From contig NC_014550.1 of NCBI RefSeq assembly GCF_000197735.1, positions 620,001-684,000 on the forward strand: 64,000 nucleotides of DNA. The letters run 5' to 3'. A program made the translations under genes and the position numbers. Of this stretch, positions 26,039 to 34,376 are shown one piece after another. Every line of letters starts with the position of its first letter. The stretch's first letter is position 1. This DNA comes from Glutamicibacter arilaitensis Re117 (lineage in GTDB: Bacteria > Actinomycetota > Actinomycetes > Actinomycetales > Micrococcaceae). The notes beneath the pieces are model-generated. The model was not told the origin of the DNA and did not search any database. It was given only the letters and a program-made list of their open reading frames with translations.

Positions 26039-27681
26039 TGAATGAGCAACCTCAACGCAATGGCGGGGACCTGGTCATCGAGACCCTCACCGCACTCGGT
26101 GCTAAAACCGTGTTCGGCATCCCCGGGCAGCACGCCTTGGGCCTCTTCGATGCGCTCTCGCGCTCAAGTTTGGATTTCATCTCCTCGCGCGTCGAGAACA
26201 ACTCGGCGTTTGCCGCCGATGGCTACTCCCGCGCGACTGGCGAAGTAGGTGTCCTGTTCCTGTCCACCGGCCCCGGCGCATTGACCTCGCTGGCGGGTTT
26301 GCAGGAGGCCTATGCCACCGGTGTGCCCATGGTCGTCATCGCCAGCCAGATTCCATTGGACGGCTTGGGTGCTCGGCGCAAGGGCATGCTGCACCAGCTC
26401 GATGACCAGAAGGCCTCGGCCGCCAACGTCACCAAGTTCCAGCAGACCGTGCATCACGCTTCGGGGATCCCCTCGGCTATCCAGGACGCGTGGGCACGCG
26501 CGATCACCGTGCCGATGGGACCAGTCTGGGTTGAGGTGCCACAGGATGTCCTGCTCGCCCCGGTCATGGTTCCTCCGGTACAAGATGCTCTGGCCGAAGC
26601 CTATCCGCACCCGCCGCGTGAAGAATTGATTCGTGAGGCCATGCGCTGGCTAGCCGATGCCAAGCGGCCAGCGATCATCGCTGGCGGCGGGGTACGCCGT
26701 GCTGGCGCCCAAGCGGAACTGCTGGCCGTGGCCGAGGAACTGCAGGCTCCAGTGCTGTGCAGCCCTGGCGGCAACGGAGCCTTCAGCTGGGACCACGAAC
26801 TGTCCCTGCAATCCTGGGCTGAAGACCGCTTTGTCTCGGAAGTCATGGAAGACGCCGACGTGCTGATGGTGATCGGTTCGGCTCTGGGCGAGGTGACGAG
26901 TAATTACTTCACGCTCGAACCGCGTGGCAAGATGATTCAGATTGATGCCGAACCGCGTGTCCTGGAATCCAATACCCCGGCCTTGGGCATCCGTGCTGAT
27001 GCACGCGAAGCGCTGAAATTCTTGGATGAAGAGATGCGCGCGACCGGCTTCAAGGCCCAGGCTTCCTGGCATGGGCAAACCCCACAGCAGGTAGTAGCCC
27101 AAACGCTGGCAAAGGTGCAGGGCCGCCTGGATGCGCAGGACTTGGCCAAGGAACGGAAATTCATGGCGGACATCCGTGCCGCTGTTCCTTCCGAAATGCA
27201 GACCTTCTGGGATATGACCATCGCTGCCTACTGGGGATGGAGCTGCTGGGACGCCAAGGACGGTGAGTTCCACTCCGCCCAGGGCGCTGGTGGCCTAGGC
27301 TTCGGATTCCCCGCCGCAATCGGTGGGGCCATCGGTTCCAAGCAGCGCGTGCTGGCCGTCAGCGGGGACGGTTCGTCGATGTACTCCATCGCCGAACTGG
27401 CCACCGCCAAGCAGCATCAGGCGCCGGTCACATGGCTGATCGTTGATGATGGCGGATATGGCATCCTGCGCGAATACATGGAAGGCGCCTTCGGGAAGGC
27501 GACTGCCACCGAGCTTGCCCGTCCGGATTTCGTGGCGCTGGCACAATCCTTTGGCATCCCTGCTCAAGCCGTCGAGCCAGAAGACATCGGAACCGCGCTC
27601 GCCGAGGCCCTGAAGTCTGATGGGCCGAACGTCATTGTGGTGCGCACGCTGCTGAAGATGTTTGCGCCAACCCACTTGTAA
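26038..27681 (+). CDS. TPP-dependent decarboxylase, acetolactate-synthase-like (AruI-like)
   Basis: 547 residues with three TPP-enzyme domains: pyrimidine-binding N-terminal (about 1-175, catalytic Glu E53 in RVENNSAFAADGYSRATG), central (about 195-330) and PP-binding C-terminal (about 390-540, GDG at 443-445, ending in VDDGGYG). No FAD-linked ALS partner or small subunit is nearby. Translation is coupled to the ureohydrolase gene. A role as 2-ketoarginine decarboxylase (AruI) would link the two; other 2-oxo acids are possible. The dehydrogenase and arginine transaminase expected for the route are not in the window. Confidence 0.8.
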   Translation: MNEQPQRNGGDLVIETLTALGAKTVFGIPGQHALGLFDALSRSSLDFISSRVENNSAFAADGYSRATGEVGVLFLSTGPGALTSLAGLQEAYATGVPMVVIASQIPLDGLGARRKGMLHQLDDQKASAANVTKFQQTVHHASGIPSAIQDAWARAITVPMGPVWVEVPQDVLLAPVMVPPVQDALAEAYPHPPREELIREAMRWLADAKRPAIIAGGGVRRAGAQAELLAVAEELQAPVLCSPGGNGAFSWDHELSLQSWAEDRFVSEVMEDADVLMVIGSALGEVTSNYFTLEPRGKMIQIDAEPRVLESNTPALGIRADAREALKFLDEEMRATGFKAQASWHGQTPQQVVAQTLAKVQGRLDAQDLAKERKFMADIRAAVPSEMQTFWDMTIAAYWGWSCWDAKDGEFHSAQGAGGLGFGFPAAIGGAIGSKQRVLAVSGDGSSMYSIAELATAKQHQAPVTWLIVDDGGYGILREYMEGAFGKATATELARPDFVALAQSFGIPAQAVEPEDIGTALAEALKSDGPNVIVVRTLLKMFAPTHL

Positions 27682-27699
27682 AACAGCCAAGCACGAAAG

Positions 27700-27743
27700 C
27701 GGCCTCGGATCTGTTGCTCTGATGAACAATGAATCCGGGGCCG
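27700..27743 (+). terminator. Terminator of the ureohydrolase-decarboxylase operon
   Basis: CGGCCTCGGAT (27700-27710) pairs with ATCCGGGGCCG (27733-27743) with one G-T pair and a 22-base loop that can form a smaller stem; TTGTGGTTATT follows. Confidence 0.6.
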
Positions 27744-27774
27744 TTGTGGTTATTGGAAAAGCGAACAGTTCCTA

Positions 27775-27987
27775 TCAGTGGGTGAAGTGGAATACCACGC
27801 CGAAGAGTACTGTCGAAACGCCCAAGCTAATGCCGATGAGCAGTGGCTCCCAGTCCAAGGACTGTGCTGCCAACATCACTGCGAAGGAAACAAAAAGCAG
27901 AACTGCTCCGATTCCTCCCAGGATCACCCCTCCGCCTCCATGATGCCGCACTGCGGAGTGTGCGGTCCGGTGAAATAGTGGTTCCAT
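27775..27987 (-). CDS. Small two-helix membrane protein
   Basis: 70 residues. A His-rich N-terminus (FHRTAHSAVRHHGGGG) is followed by two hydrophobic helices (about 20-41 and 47-67) separated by SLDWEP, ending in HFTH. The clear membrane pattern and the reading direction into the terminator region support a real gene. No family recognised, and the ribosome site is weak. Confidence 0.6.
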   Translation of the reverse strand: MEPLFHRTAHSAVRHHGGGGVILGGIGAVLLFVSFAVMLAAQSLDWEPLLIGISLGVSTVLFGVVFHFTH

Positions 27988-28063
27988 GTCGCCATAGTAC
28001 GTCCGAAAGTAGCCAAAGCCGAGAGCTAGGGCGAACTACTTTGCTATTGTCAGACTTGTTGGC

Positions 28064-28924
28064 TTAGATGCTGGCCCGCAGCTGATGAATTTGTTCGGCG
28101 GCGGCTGCTAGCGAAGGGTAGTTGGCGCCTGGTCCTTGGGCGATGAACCCTGGACATTGGTGATCTGCCAGGCCCGGTTGTCCGTAGGACAGTCCGCGGA
28201 AGGTCCCCTTGGCCATGCGTATCAAGTGCGCTCCGGCAGCCACATCCCAAACCTTGGTATCGAACCCGATGCTGGCATCGCACCACCCAGCGGCAACATG
28301 GGCTAGTTCCAAGGCTGCGCAGACCTTGCGCCGCACGGTGGCGAAGTCCTGGATCCATTGGCCAAAGATCTTCATCGACAGCTCACCGTCTTTGAGCATG
28401 GATTCGGCACCCGGATAATCTGTCATCAGATTGGCCCGGGATTGTTCCGGGCGAGCACTTGGTTCAAGGCGCCGTTCGTTGAGGAATGCGGCAGTGGAGT
28501 TAGCGGTGAATTCTTCGCCAGAGATCGGGTCAAGGACTACCGCAGCGAGCAGTTGACCATCGACGGCCGCTGCAATGGAGATGCAGAAGAATGCCACGCC
28601 GTGAACGAAATTGCTGGTGCCATCGATCGGATCAACGATCCACTGCACTTTTCCGGATGCGGGCAGTCCTTGATCTCCGGAGACCTGTTCTTCGCCCAGT
28701 ACCCACGAATCCGGTTGAGCGGACAGCAAGGAGGCGGTGATCAGTTGCTGGCTGCGCCGATCGATGTCGGTGACCAGATCGTGAGCGTTGCTCTTATGCT
28801 CTGCCTGGACATTTGCACGGAAGGATTCACGTAGCAATACGGCGGCCTGGCGAGCTGCCTTCAGGGCCGCAAGGCGTAATTCTTCGGCGAAATGTGGGCT
28901 GGTTTGAACTTGACGATCATTCAC
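28064..28924 (-). CDS. Inositol monophosphatase family protein
   Basis: 286 residues. The FIG/IMPase metal site is visible: E78/E79 in LGEEQ, D98 and D101 in WIVDPIDGTSNF, and the C-terminal Asp in VWDVAAGAHLI (about 225). The family removes phosphate from inositol-1-phosphate, PAP, fructose-1,6-bisphosphate or histidinol phosphate. The substrate cannot be told here. It is divergent from the marR gene with about 100 bases between. Confidence 0.9.
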   Translation of the reverse strand: MNDRQVQTSPHFAEELRLAALKAARQAAVLLRESFRANVQAEHKSNAHDLVTDIDRRSQQLITASLLSAQPDSWVLGEEQVSGDQGLPASGKVQWIVDPIDGTSNFVHGVAFFCISIAAAVDGQLLAAVVLDPISGEEFTANSTAAFLNERRLEPSARPEQSRANLMTDYPGAESMLKDGELSMKIFGQWIQDFATVRRKVCAALELAHVAAGWCDASIGFDTKVWDVAAGAHLIRMAKGTFRGLSYGQPGLADHQCPGFIAQGPGANYPSLAAAAEQIHQLRASI

Positions 28925-28960
28925 AAATCCAGCTTACCGTCGTGGCAATTAAGAAAAACG

Positions 28961-28989
28961 TTGACCAAAGAAACGATTCGAACTTAATG
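28961..28989 (+). promoter_or_regulatory. Candidate promoter of the MarR-efflux operon
   Basis: TTGACC (28961-28966), a 17-base spacer and TTAATG (28984-28989). It lies 38 bases before the GTG start of the marR gene. No clear MarR dyad was found. Confidence 0.45.
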
Positions 28990-29026
28990 TGAGTGGAGAC
29001 AGCAAAAGATAGGCAGCCAATAGAAC

Positions 29027-29539
29027 GTGGACAAGTCTTCAAATACCCAAGCAGATTCACAGATTAAGGGCTTGCTCGACGAACTGGCCCGCAGCTCGCG
29101 GATCCTTCGGGTGTTCTCACATATGGATCAGACTGATCCCGAAGTATCCAATGCTTCCCACCATGTGCTCAAAACCCTTAATTCCCGAGAACCCACCCAC
29201 GCTGCTGACCTCGCCCAGTTCCTCGGGATCGGCACCGCAGCGATGAGCCGGCACCTGGCTGAACTGGAAGATTCTGGCCTAGTCGCTAAGCGGTCCAGCA
29301 AAATTGACGCCCGGCGGCACGTGCTCTGGGTGACTGAAGCAGGCCGTGCAAAGCTTGAATTCCGTGACCGCCTGCGCCTGGAACGCATGAGAGGACTGCT
29401 TCCGGATTGGGATCCGGAGCGTCTGACGCAGATTTCGCAAGCGTTAAGCGAACTGAACGACACGATGATGCGTGGCATCCATTCCCAGCGCACCGAGCAG
29501 TTCGGCACGGCAGGAGAAGCAGAGCATGGACAAGAATAA
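29027..29539 (+). CDS. MarR-family transcriptional regulator
   Basis: 170 residues with a GTG start and a weak ribosome site. The winged helix is at about 45-125 (AADLAQFLGIGTAAMSRHLAELEDSGLVAKRSSKIDARRH), flanked by dimerisation helices. The wing motif DARRH is characteristic of MarR. The gene overlaps the DHA2 transporter start by 14 bases, so the two are co-translated. The family usually represses its linked efflux pump until a phenolic or drug ligand binds. The ligand is unknown. Confidence 0.9.
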   Translation: MDKSSNTQADSQIKGLLDELARSSRILRVFSHMDQTDPEVSNASHHVLKTLNSREPTHAADLAQFLGIGTAAMSRHLAELEDSGLVAKRSSKIDARRHVLWVTEAGRAKLEFRDRLRLERMRGLLPDWDPERLTQISQALSELNDTMMRGIHSQRTEQFGTAGEAEHGQE

Positions 29540-31085
29540 ACCGGATGGCGAACGCCCAATCGACCTGACCGAGGTAGCCGCCGACCGCCCGCAGATGAAG
29601 CAGCAAGAGGTGCTTAAATCCATCGTCGGCGTCTTGGCCTCGTTCTTCGCTGCCATGCTGGCGGCGACCATTGTCTCCATTGCGCTGCCAACCATCATGG
29701 ATGTCCTTGGCGGTACGCAGACGGACTTCAACTGGGTCTTGAGTACGACCTTGCTGGCTAATGCCGCGACTACTCCCATCTGGGGCAAGATGGCCGACCT
29801 CTTCGATAAGAAGAAGCTGTTGCAGGTAGGGATCTTGGTATTTGTGCTCGGCTCCTTGCTGGCTGGACTTTCCTGGTCCATCCCGGTGCTGCTGTTCGCC
29901 CGAGTGATTCAGGGCATTGGCATGGGCGGTTTGACGGCGATGGGCATGGCGGTGATCGGAACGGTCATTCCGCCACGAGAAAGAGGACGCTATTCAGGGT
30001 ATTTTGGTGCGGTCATGGCGGTATCCACCGCTGCAGGGCCGTTGCTCGGCGGGTTCATTGTCGACTCGCCACTGGGCTGGCGCTGGTGCTTCTTCTTCGG
30101 CATCCCAATCAGCTTGCTCTCCATGGTGTTGATTCATCGGACCCTGCATTTGAAGCACGTCAAGCGTCCTGTGCATATCGACTGGGTCGGTGCCGTACTG
30201 CTGACCTCCGCCGTCTCCATCTTGCTGATTTGGGTCTCCTACGTAGGGAAATCAGATTATTTCGGCTGGAATTCGTGGCAGACCTACACCATGGTCTCCT
30301 CGGTTCTCCTGCTGACCACCATATTGCTCATGGTTGAGTCCAGGGTGCGCGAACCGATCATTCCGCTGAAAATCATTTGTACCCGAACCACGTCTTTGGC
30401 AATTATGGCTTCGATTGCAATAGGAGTGGGAATGTTTGGAACTGGTGCTTTCATTGGCCAGTATTTCCAGATTGCGCGTGAAGCGACTCCGACCATGGCC
30501 GGTCTCATGACCTTGCCGATGATCGCCGGAAATTACTTTGGATCCGTTTTCTCGGGCCAGATGATCACGCGTTTTGGCCGATGGAAAATCTACCTGTTGA
30601 TTGGTTCGATCCTCAACGTCGCGGGACTTGGCCTGCTGGGCATGATGCGCCACGATACCGAATACTGGCTGTTGGCCTGCGGCATGTTCCTCAACGGTGT
30701 GGGAATGGGCTTCATGCTGCAGAATTTGGTGCTCTCCGTGCAGAATACGGTGAAAGTTACCGATATCGGTGCGGCAAGCTCTTCGGTCGCTTTCTTCCGT
30801 TCAGTAGGCGGTTCGGCTGGCGTGGCGGTACTTGGTGCCTTGCTTTCGCGTAACGTCGCCGAGTTGATTGCCAAGTCTCCGCTGGTCTCAGGGCAACCGT
30901 CCTCGCCTTTGGCCAATGAAGATTCGCTGAACCTTTCGGGTATGCCAGATGCGCTGCGCCAGGTGGTCGAAGCAGCCTATGGAGAGGCGACTGGGATTGT
31001 CTTTGTCGTTTCGGCGGCTGTAGCGGTGGTTGCCTTCGTCTGCATTCTGCTGATTAAGGAAGTCCCGCTGCGCCAGACCATTTAA
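29526..31085 (+). CDS. MFS multidrug exporter, DHA2 (14-TM) family
   Basis: 519 residues from ATG 29526 with AGGAGA upstream, inside the end of the marR gene. About fourteen hydrophobic segments. The DHA2 signatures include LSTTLLANAATTPIWGKMADLFDKKKLL (motif A region, split here by the first loop) and RVIQGIGMGGLTAMGMAVIG (motif C-like) with PPRERGRYSGYFGAV. Proton-driven export of drugs or lipids is the family role. Regulation by the overlapping MarR gene is inferred from the layout. Confidence 0.92.
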   Translation: MDKNKPDGERPIDLTEVAADRPQMKQQEVLKSIVGVLASFFAAMLAATIVSIALPTIMDVLGGTQTDFNWVLSTTLLANAATTPIWGKMADLFDKKKLLQVGILVFVLGSLLAGLSWSIPVLLFARVIQGIGMGGLTAMGMAVIGTVIPPRERGRYSGYFGAVMAVSTAAGPLLGGFIVDSPLGWRWCFFFGIPISLLSMVLIHRTLHLKHVKRPVHIDWVGAVLLTSAVSILLIWVSYVGKSDYFGWNSWQTYTMVSSVLLLTTILLMVESRVREPIIPLKIICTRTTSLAIMASIAIGVGMFGTGAFIGQYFQIAREATPTMAGLMTLPMIAGNYFGSVFSGQMITRFGRWKIYLLIGSILNVAGLGLLGMMRHDTEYWLLACGMFLNGVGMGFMLQNLVLSVQNTVKVTDIGAASSSVAFFRSVGGSAGVAVLGALLSRNVAELIAKSPLVSGQPSSPLANEDSLNLSGMPDALRQVVEAAYGEATGIVFVVSAAVAVVAFVCILLIKEVPLRQTI

Positions 31086-31095
31086 TGGCAATTCC

Positions 31096-31146
31096 TTGTC
31101 GCTGGGGCGAATCGGGATAAGCTTCAGACTATGAGTAGCATGCAAC
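31096..31146 (+). promoter_or_regulatory. Leaderless promoter and operator of the GntR gene
   Basis: TTGTCG (31096-31101), a 16-base spacer and TAAGCT (31118-31123) put the transcription start at about the A of ATG 31131, and there is no ribosome site. The 14-base word GAGTAGCATGCAAC (31133-31146), containing the near-palindrome GTAGCATGCAAC, begins 2 bases into the gene. The same word recurs over the next promoter at 31937-31950. Confidence 0.6.
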
Positions 31147-31850
31147 CGATTAAGCAGAAGGTCTCTTTGACCGAGCAGGTGACCACGATGATCCGCGCGG
31201 CCATCGTTGCTGGCGAGATGACTCCAGGGGAGCACTACTCAGCCATTGGAATTTCTGAAAAGCTTGGAGTCTCCCGGACTCCAGTGCGCGAAGCCCTGCA
31301 ACTGCTGGAAAAAGAAGGCATCGTTACCGTAGCCAAGAACCGCGGGGTTCGTGTCAACCAGATTTCCCTCGAAGACATCGTGGAGGTTTTCCAGCTGCGC
31401 TTGGCAATTGAGCCTCCGGCCGCCGCTCGCGGCGTACGCAATGCGACCGATGCGGATATTGAACATCTCAAGTCCCTTCACGCACGAATGCTGGAAATCG
31501 GTGAAACCGGCGATGGTCGAGCAACCCTGGAAGCGGATAAAGCATTCCACCTTCATCTTCTGGGGCTGGCCGGAAATTCCAAGCTCGACAGCGTGGTGGG
31601 GGAGTTGAGAAACCTTGTCCTAGCGCATGGGCAGACTACCGTGCCCTTTGCCCGCTCCAGCCAGGATTTGGCCGGAGATCGGGAAGAAATCATGGAAGCT
31701 ATTGTGGCAAAAGATGCCCAGGGTGCAGCGGCGGCGGTTCGGGATCACGTTTTGCGTACCGCCCAGATGCTGATCGCTTCGGTTTGTTCCCGCACGCCGG
31801 GGTTGGATCCGGAGCCGTTTTTGGAACGCTTGGACGCCTTGATTTCCTAG
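31131..31850 (+). CDS. GntR-family regulator, FadR subfamily (FCD domain)
   Basis: 239 residues. N-terminal GntR winged helix (about 12-78, with SEKLGVSRTPVREALQLLEKEG) and all-helical FCD domain (about 88-215) carrying the metal and ligand His/Asp pattern (DKAFHLHLLGLAGN, AHGQTT, RDHV). FCD regulators sense carboxylic acids or acyl-CoA. It lies directly upstream of the CoA-transferase operon and shares an operator word with it, so it probably controls that operon and itself. The mRNA appears leaderless. Confidence 0.92.
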   Translation: MSSMQPIKQKVSLTEQVTTMIRAAIVAGEMTPGEHYSAIGISEKLGVSRTPVREALQLLEKEGIVTVAKNRGVRVNQISLEDIVEVFQLRLAIEPPAAARGVRNATDADIEHLKSLHARMLEIGETGDGRATLEADKAFHLHLLGLAGNSKLDSVVGELRNLVLAHGQTTVPFARSSQDLAGDREEIMEAIVAKDAQGAAAAVRDHVLRTAQMLIASVCSRTPGLDPEPFLERLDALIS

Positions 31851-31911
31851 GTGGAGAAGCATTGCCAATTCCTGGGCGATGTGTGGATACTATGAAATAT
31901 TTTGCATTACC

Positions 31912-31950
31912 TTGTCAGGGTGATCTGTGCGACATAGAGTAGCATGCAAC
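31912..31950 (+). promoter_or_regulatory. Promoter and operator of the CoA-transferase operon
   Basis: TTGTCA (31912-31917), a 17-base spacer and TAGAGT (31935-31940). The operator word GAGTAGCATGCAAC (31937-31950) overlaps the -10 and the start site, as at the GntR gene. A GntR-type repressor bound here would block the polymerase. Confidence 0.65.
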
Positions 31951-31993
31951 ATGTAACTAATAATTTGTGTGTGGAACGAAGGTGTCGAAGCAA

Positions 31994-33139
31994 ATGAGCC
32001 AACCGCTAGAAGGGGTCAAAGTCATTGACCTTTCGCGCATCCTGGCTGGGCCGCTGTGCACTATGACGCTGGCGGATTTCGGTGCTGAAGTCCTCAAGGT
32101 GGAAAACGGGGCAGGTGACGAGACCCGCAGCTGGAAACCCCCGGTCAACGCGCAGGGCGTCAGTACCTATTACTGGTCGGTGAACCGCAATAAGCAGGCA
32201 GTGATTGCCGACTTTGCCGATGCCGCTGACCTGCAGGCGCTGCGTGAATTGATCTGTGAAGCAGATGTGCTGGTGGAAAACTTCCGTCCCGGGGTGCTGG
32301 CCAAATTCGGGCTGGATTACTGCAGCTTGCATGAGCTGAATCCGAAGCTGGTCTATTGCTCCATCTCCGGCTTTGGTGAAAAGCAAGGCGCAGCCTTGCC
32401 CGGCTTCGACTTGCTGGTGCAGGCTGTTGGCGGACTAATGAGCATCACCGGAGAACCAGAGGGGACCCCGAGCAAGGTGGGGGTTGCACTGGTGGACGTC
32501 TTGGCGGCGCAGAACGCAGTCACCGGAATCCTGCTGGCCTTGCGAGAACGCGATGCCAGCGGCCAGGGGCAACGAGTGAGCGTTAATCTGCTCCACTCAT
32601 TGCTGGCAGGACTCACTAACCAGTCCAGCAGCACGCTGGCTACCGGAAAATCTCCAGCACGCATGGGCAATGCGCATCCAAGCATCGCTCCATACGAAAC
32701 CTTCGCCGTACAAGACGGAGTGGTGGCCATCGCGGTGGGCAATGATCGCCAATTTGCTGCTCTTGCCAGGGAACTGGGCCAGCCCGAACTTGCTGATGAT
32801 CCCAGGTTCAGCAGCAACAGCGCACGGGTGGCCCACCGCCAGGACCTCAAAGCCATTATCGAGGCAGCTACCGCACAAGATACCGCAGTGCACTGGGCAC
32901 AAACCCTCATGTCCGCCGGGGTGCCAGCGGGCAAGGTCAATTCCATTGCTGAGGCCATCGAATTTTCCAAGGAACTGGGATTGGACCCCGTTGCGATCAT
33001 CACCGACCCCGCTACTGGCGAGACGACCGAGCAGATTGCCAGCCCCATTGGACTCTCGCGCACTTCTGCTCAATATCGCAGCATCCCGCCCGCCCATGGA
33101 CAGCACCAAGAACTTCTTAACACCCTGGCAAACCAGTAA
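31994..33139 (+). CDS. CaiB/BaiF family (class III) CoA-transferase
   Basis: 381 residues from ATG 31994 with GAAGG about 11 bases upstream. The N-terminal GVKVIDLSRILAGPLCTMTLADFGAEVLKVE and VENFRPGVLAKFGLDY blocks are typical. The catalytic aspartate that forms the acyl anhydride is D168 in GVALVDVLAAQ, matching Asp169 of formyl-CoA transferase. The next gene is a glutaryl-CoA dehydrogenase homologue, so glutarate is the most likely acid acceptor, with succinyl-CoA as donor (as in mammalian SUGCT). Substrate is inference. First gene of a four-gene operon. Confidence 0.9.
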   Translation: MSQPLEGVKVIDLSRILAGPLCTMTLADFGAEVLKVENGAGDETRSWKPPVNAQGVSTYYWSVNRNKQAVIADFADAADLQALRELICEADVLVENFRPGVLAKFGLDYCSLHELNPKLVYCSISGFGEKQGAALPGFDLLVQAVGGLMSITGEPEGTPSKVGVALVDVLAAQNAVTGILLALRERDASGQGQRVSVNLLHSLLAGLTNQSSSTLATGKSPARMGNAHPSIAPYETFAVQDGVVAIAVGNDRQFAALARELGQPELADDPRFSSNSARVAHRQDLKAIIEAATAQDTAVHWAQTLMSAGVPAGKVNSIAEAIEFSKELGLDPVAIITDPATGETTEQIASPIGLSRTSAQYRSIPPAHGQHQELLNTLANQ

Positions 33140-33166
33140 TCAATAGAACTTTAAAGGAGAAATATC

Positions 33167-34345
33167 GTGAGCACCGCAGAACGCCTTCTAGACCCAGCGG
33201 ACCTGATCAACTTCGATTCACTGCTCTCGGCAGAAGAATTGGCCCTGCGCGGCACTGTGCGCGGTTTCGTCAAGGAGCACATCAAGCCGAATATCGCCAA
33301 GTGGTACAACGACGCGGTCTTCCCACTTGAAATCGTCCCCGAGATGGCCAAGTTGGGCCTGCTGGGCATGCACCTTGACGGCTACGGATGCGGTGGACGC
33401 TCCGCGGTGGAGTACGGCATCGCCGGTGCCGAGCTTGAGGCTGGCGACTCCGGGCTGCGCACCTTCGTCTCGGTTCAGGGCTCGCTGGCCATGAGCGCGA
33501 TTTACAAGCACGGCTCCGAAGAGCAGAAGCAGCAGTGGCTGCCCAAGATGGCCGCCGGTGAAGCCATTGGCTGCTTCGGCCTGACCGAACCAACAGCCGG
33601 ATCCGACCCTTCGAGCATGACGACCTTTGCCCGCCGCGACGGCGATGACTGGGTAATCAACGGGTCCAAGCGCTGGATCGGCTTGGCAAATGTCGCACAG
33701 GTCGCGGTGATCTGGGCGCAGACTGAGGAAGGCATTCGGGGCTTCGTGGTGCCAACCAATACCCCTGGCTTCACCGCGACCCCGATTGAGCAGAAGCTCT
33801 CCATGCGTGCCTCCATCCAGTGCGAAATCGAGATGGTCGATATGCGCCTGCCTGGCTCGGCAGTACTGCCCAATGTTGTGGGCCTGAAGGGCCCGTTCTC
33901 CTGCCTGAACGAGGCTCGCTACGGCATCCTGTGGGGTTCGATGGGCGCAGCCCGCGATGCCTTTGAAGATGCCCTGGCCTACTCCCAGGAGCGCCTGCAG
34001 TTCGACAAACCGCTGGCTGGCTACCAGATGACCCAGCAGAAGCTGGTGGACATGGCGTTGGAAATCAACAAGGGATTCCTGCTGGCCCTGCACATCGGCC
34101 GGTTGAAGGATGCTGGCAAGCTGGACCTGCACATGATCTCCGTGGGCAAGCTGAATAACTGCCGCGAAGCCATCGCAATCTGCCGCGAAGCGCGCACCAT
34201 TCTTGGCGGCAATGGGATCACCTTGGACTACTCGCCGCTGCGCCATGCCAACAACCTGGAATCGGTGCGCACCTACGAAGGCACCGACGAAGTCCACACC
34301 CTGATCCTGGGCAACAAGCTCACCGGTGTCCCGGCCTTCCGCTAA
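33167..34345 (+). CDS. gcdH: Acyl-CoA dehydrogenase, glutaryl-CoA dehydrogenase-like
   Basis: 392 residues, GTG start with AAGGAGA 8 bases upstream. It has the three acyl-CoA dehydrogenase domains: helical N-terminal (about 1-130, ending CFGLTEPTAGSDPSSM), beta (about 131-240) and C-terminal helical. The catalytic base is E371 in TYEGTDEVHTLILG, the arrangement of glutaryl-CoA dehydrogenase, which also decarboxylates to crotonyl-CoA. FAD-dependent; electrons go to ETF. The CoA-transferase before it and the hydroxyacyl-CoA dehydrogenase after it support a route from glutarate to acetoacetyl-CoA. Substrate is inferred. Confidence 0.85.
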   Translation: MSTAERLLDPADLINFDSLLSAEELALRGTVRGFVKEHIKPNIAKWYNDAVFPLEIVPEMAKLGLLGMHLDGYGCGGRSAVEYGIAGAELEAGDSGLRTFVSVQGSLAMSAIYKHGSEEQKQQWLPKMAAGEAIGCFGLTEPTAGSDPSSMTTFARRDGDDWVINGSKRWIGLANVAQVAVIWAQTEEGIRGFVVPTNTPGFTATPIEQKLSMRASIQCEIEMVDMRLPGSAVLPNVVGLKGPFSCLNEARYGILWGSMGAARDAFEDALAYSQERLQFDKPLAGYQMTQQKLVDMALEINKGFLLALHIGRLKDAGKLDLHMISVGKLNNCREAIAICREARTILGGNGITLDYSPLRHANNLESVRTYEGTDEVHTLILGNKLTGVPAFR

Positions 34346-34376
34346 ACCGCGAAGCCAAGGAAGACGAGAAAAACCA

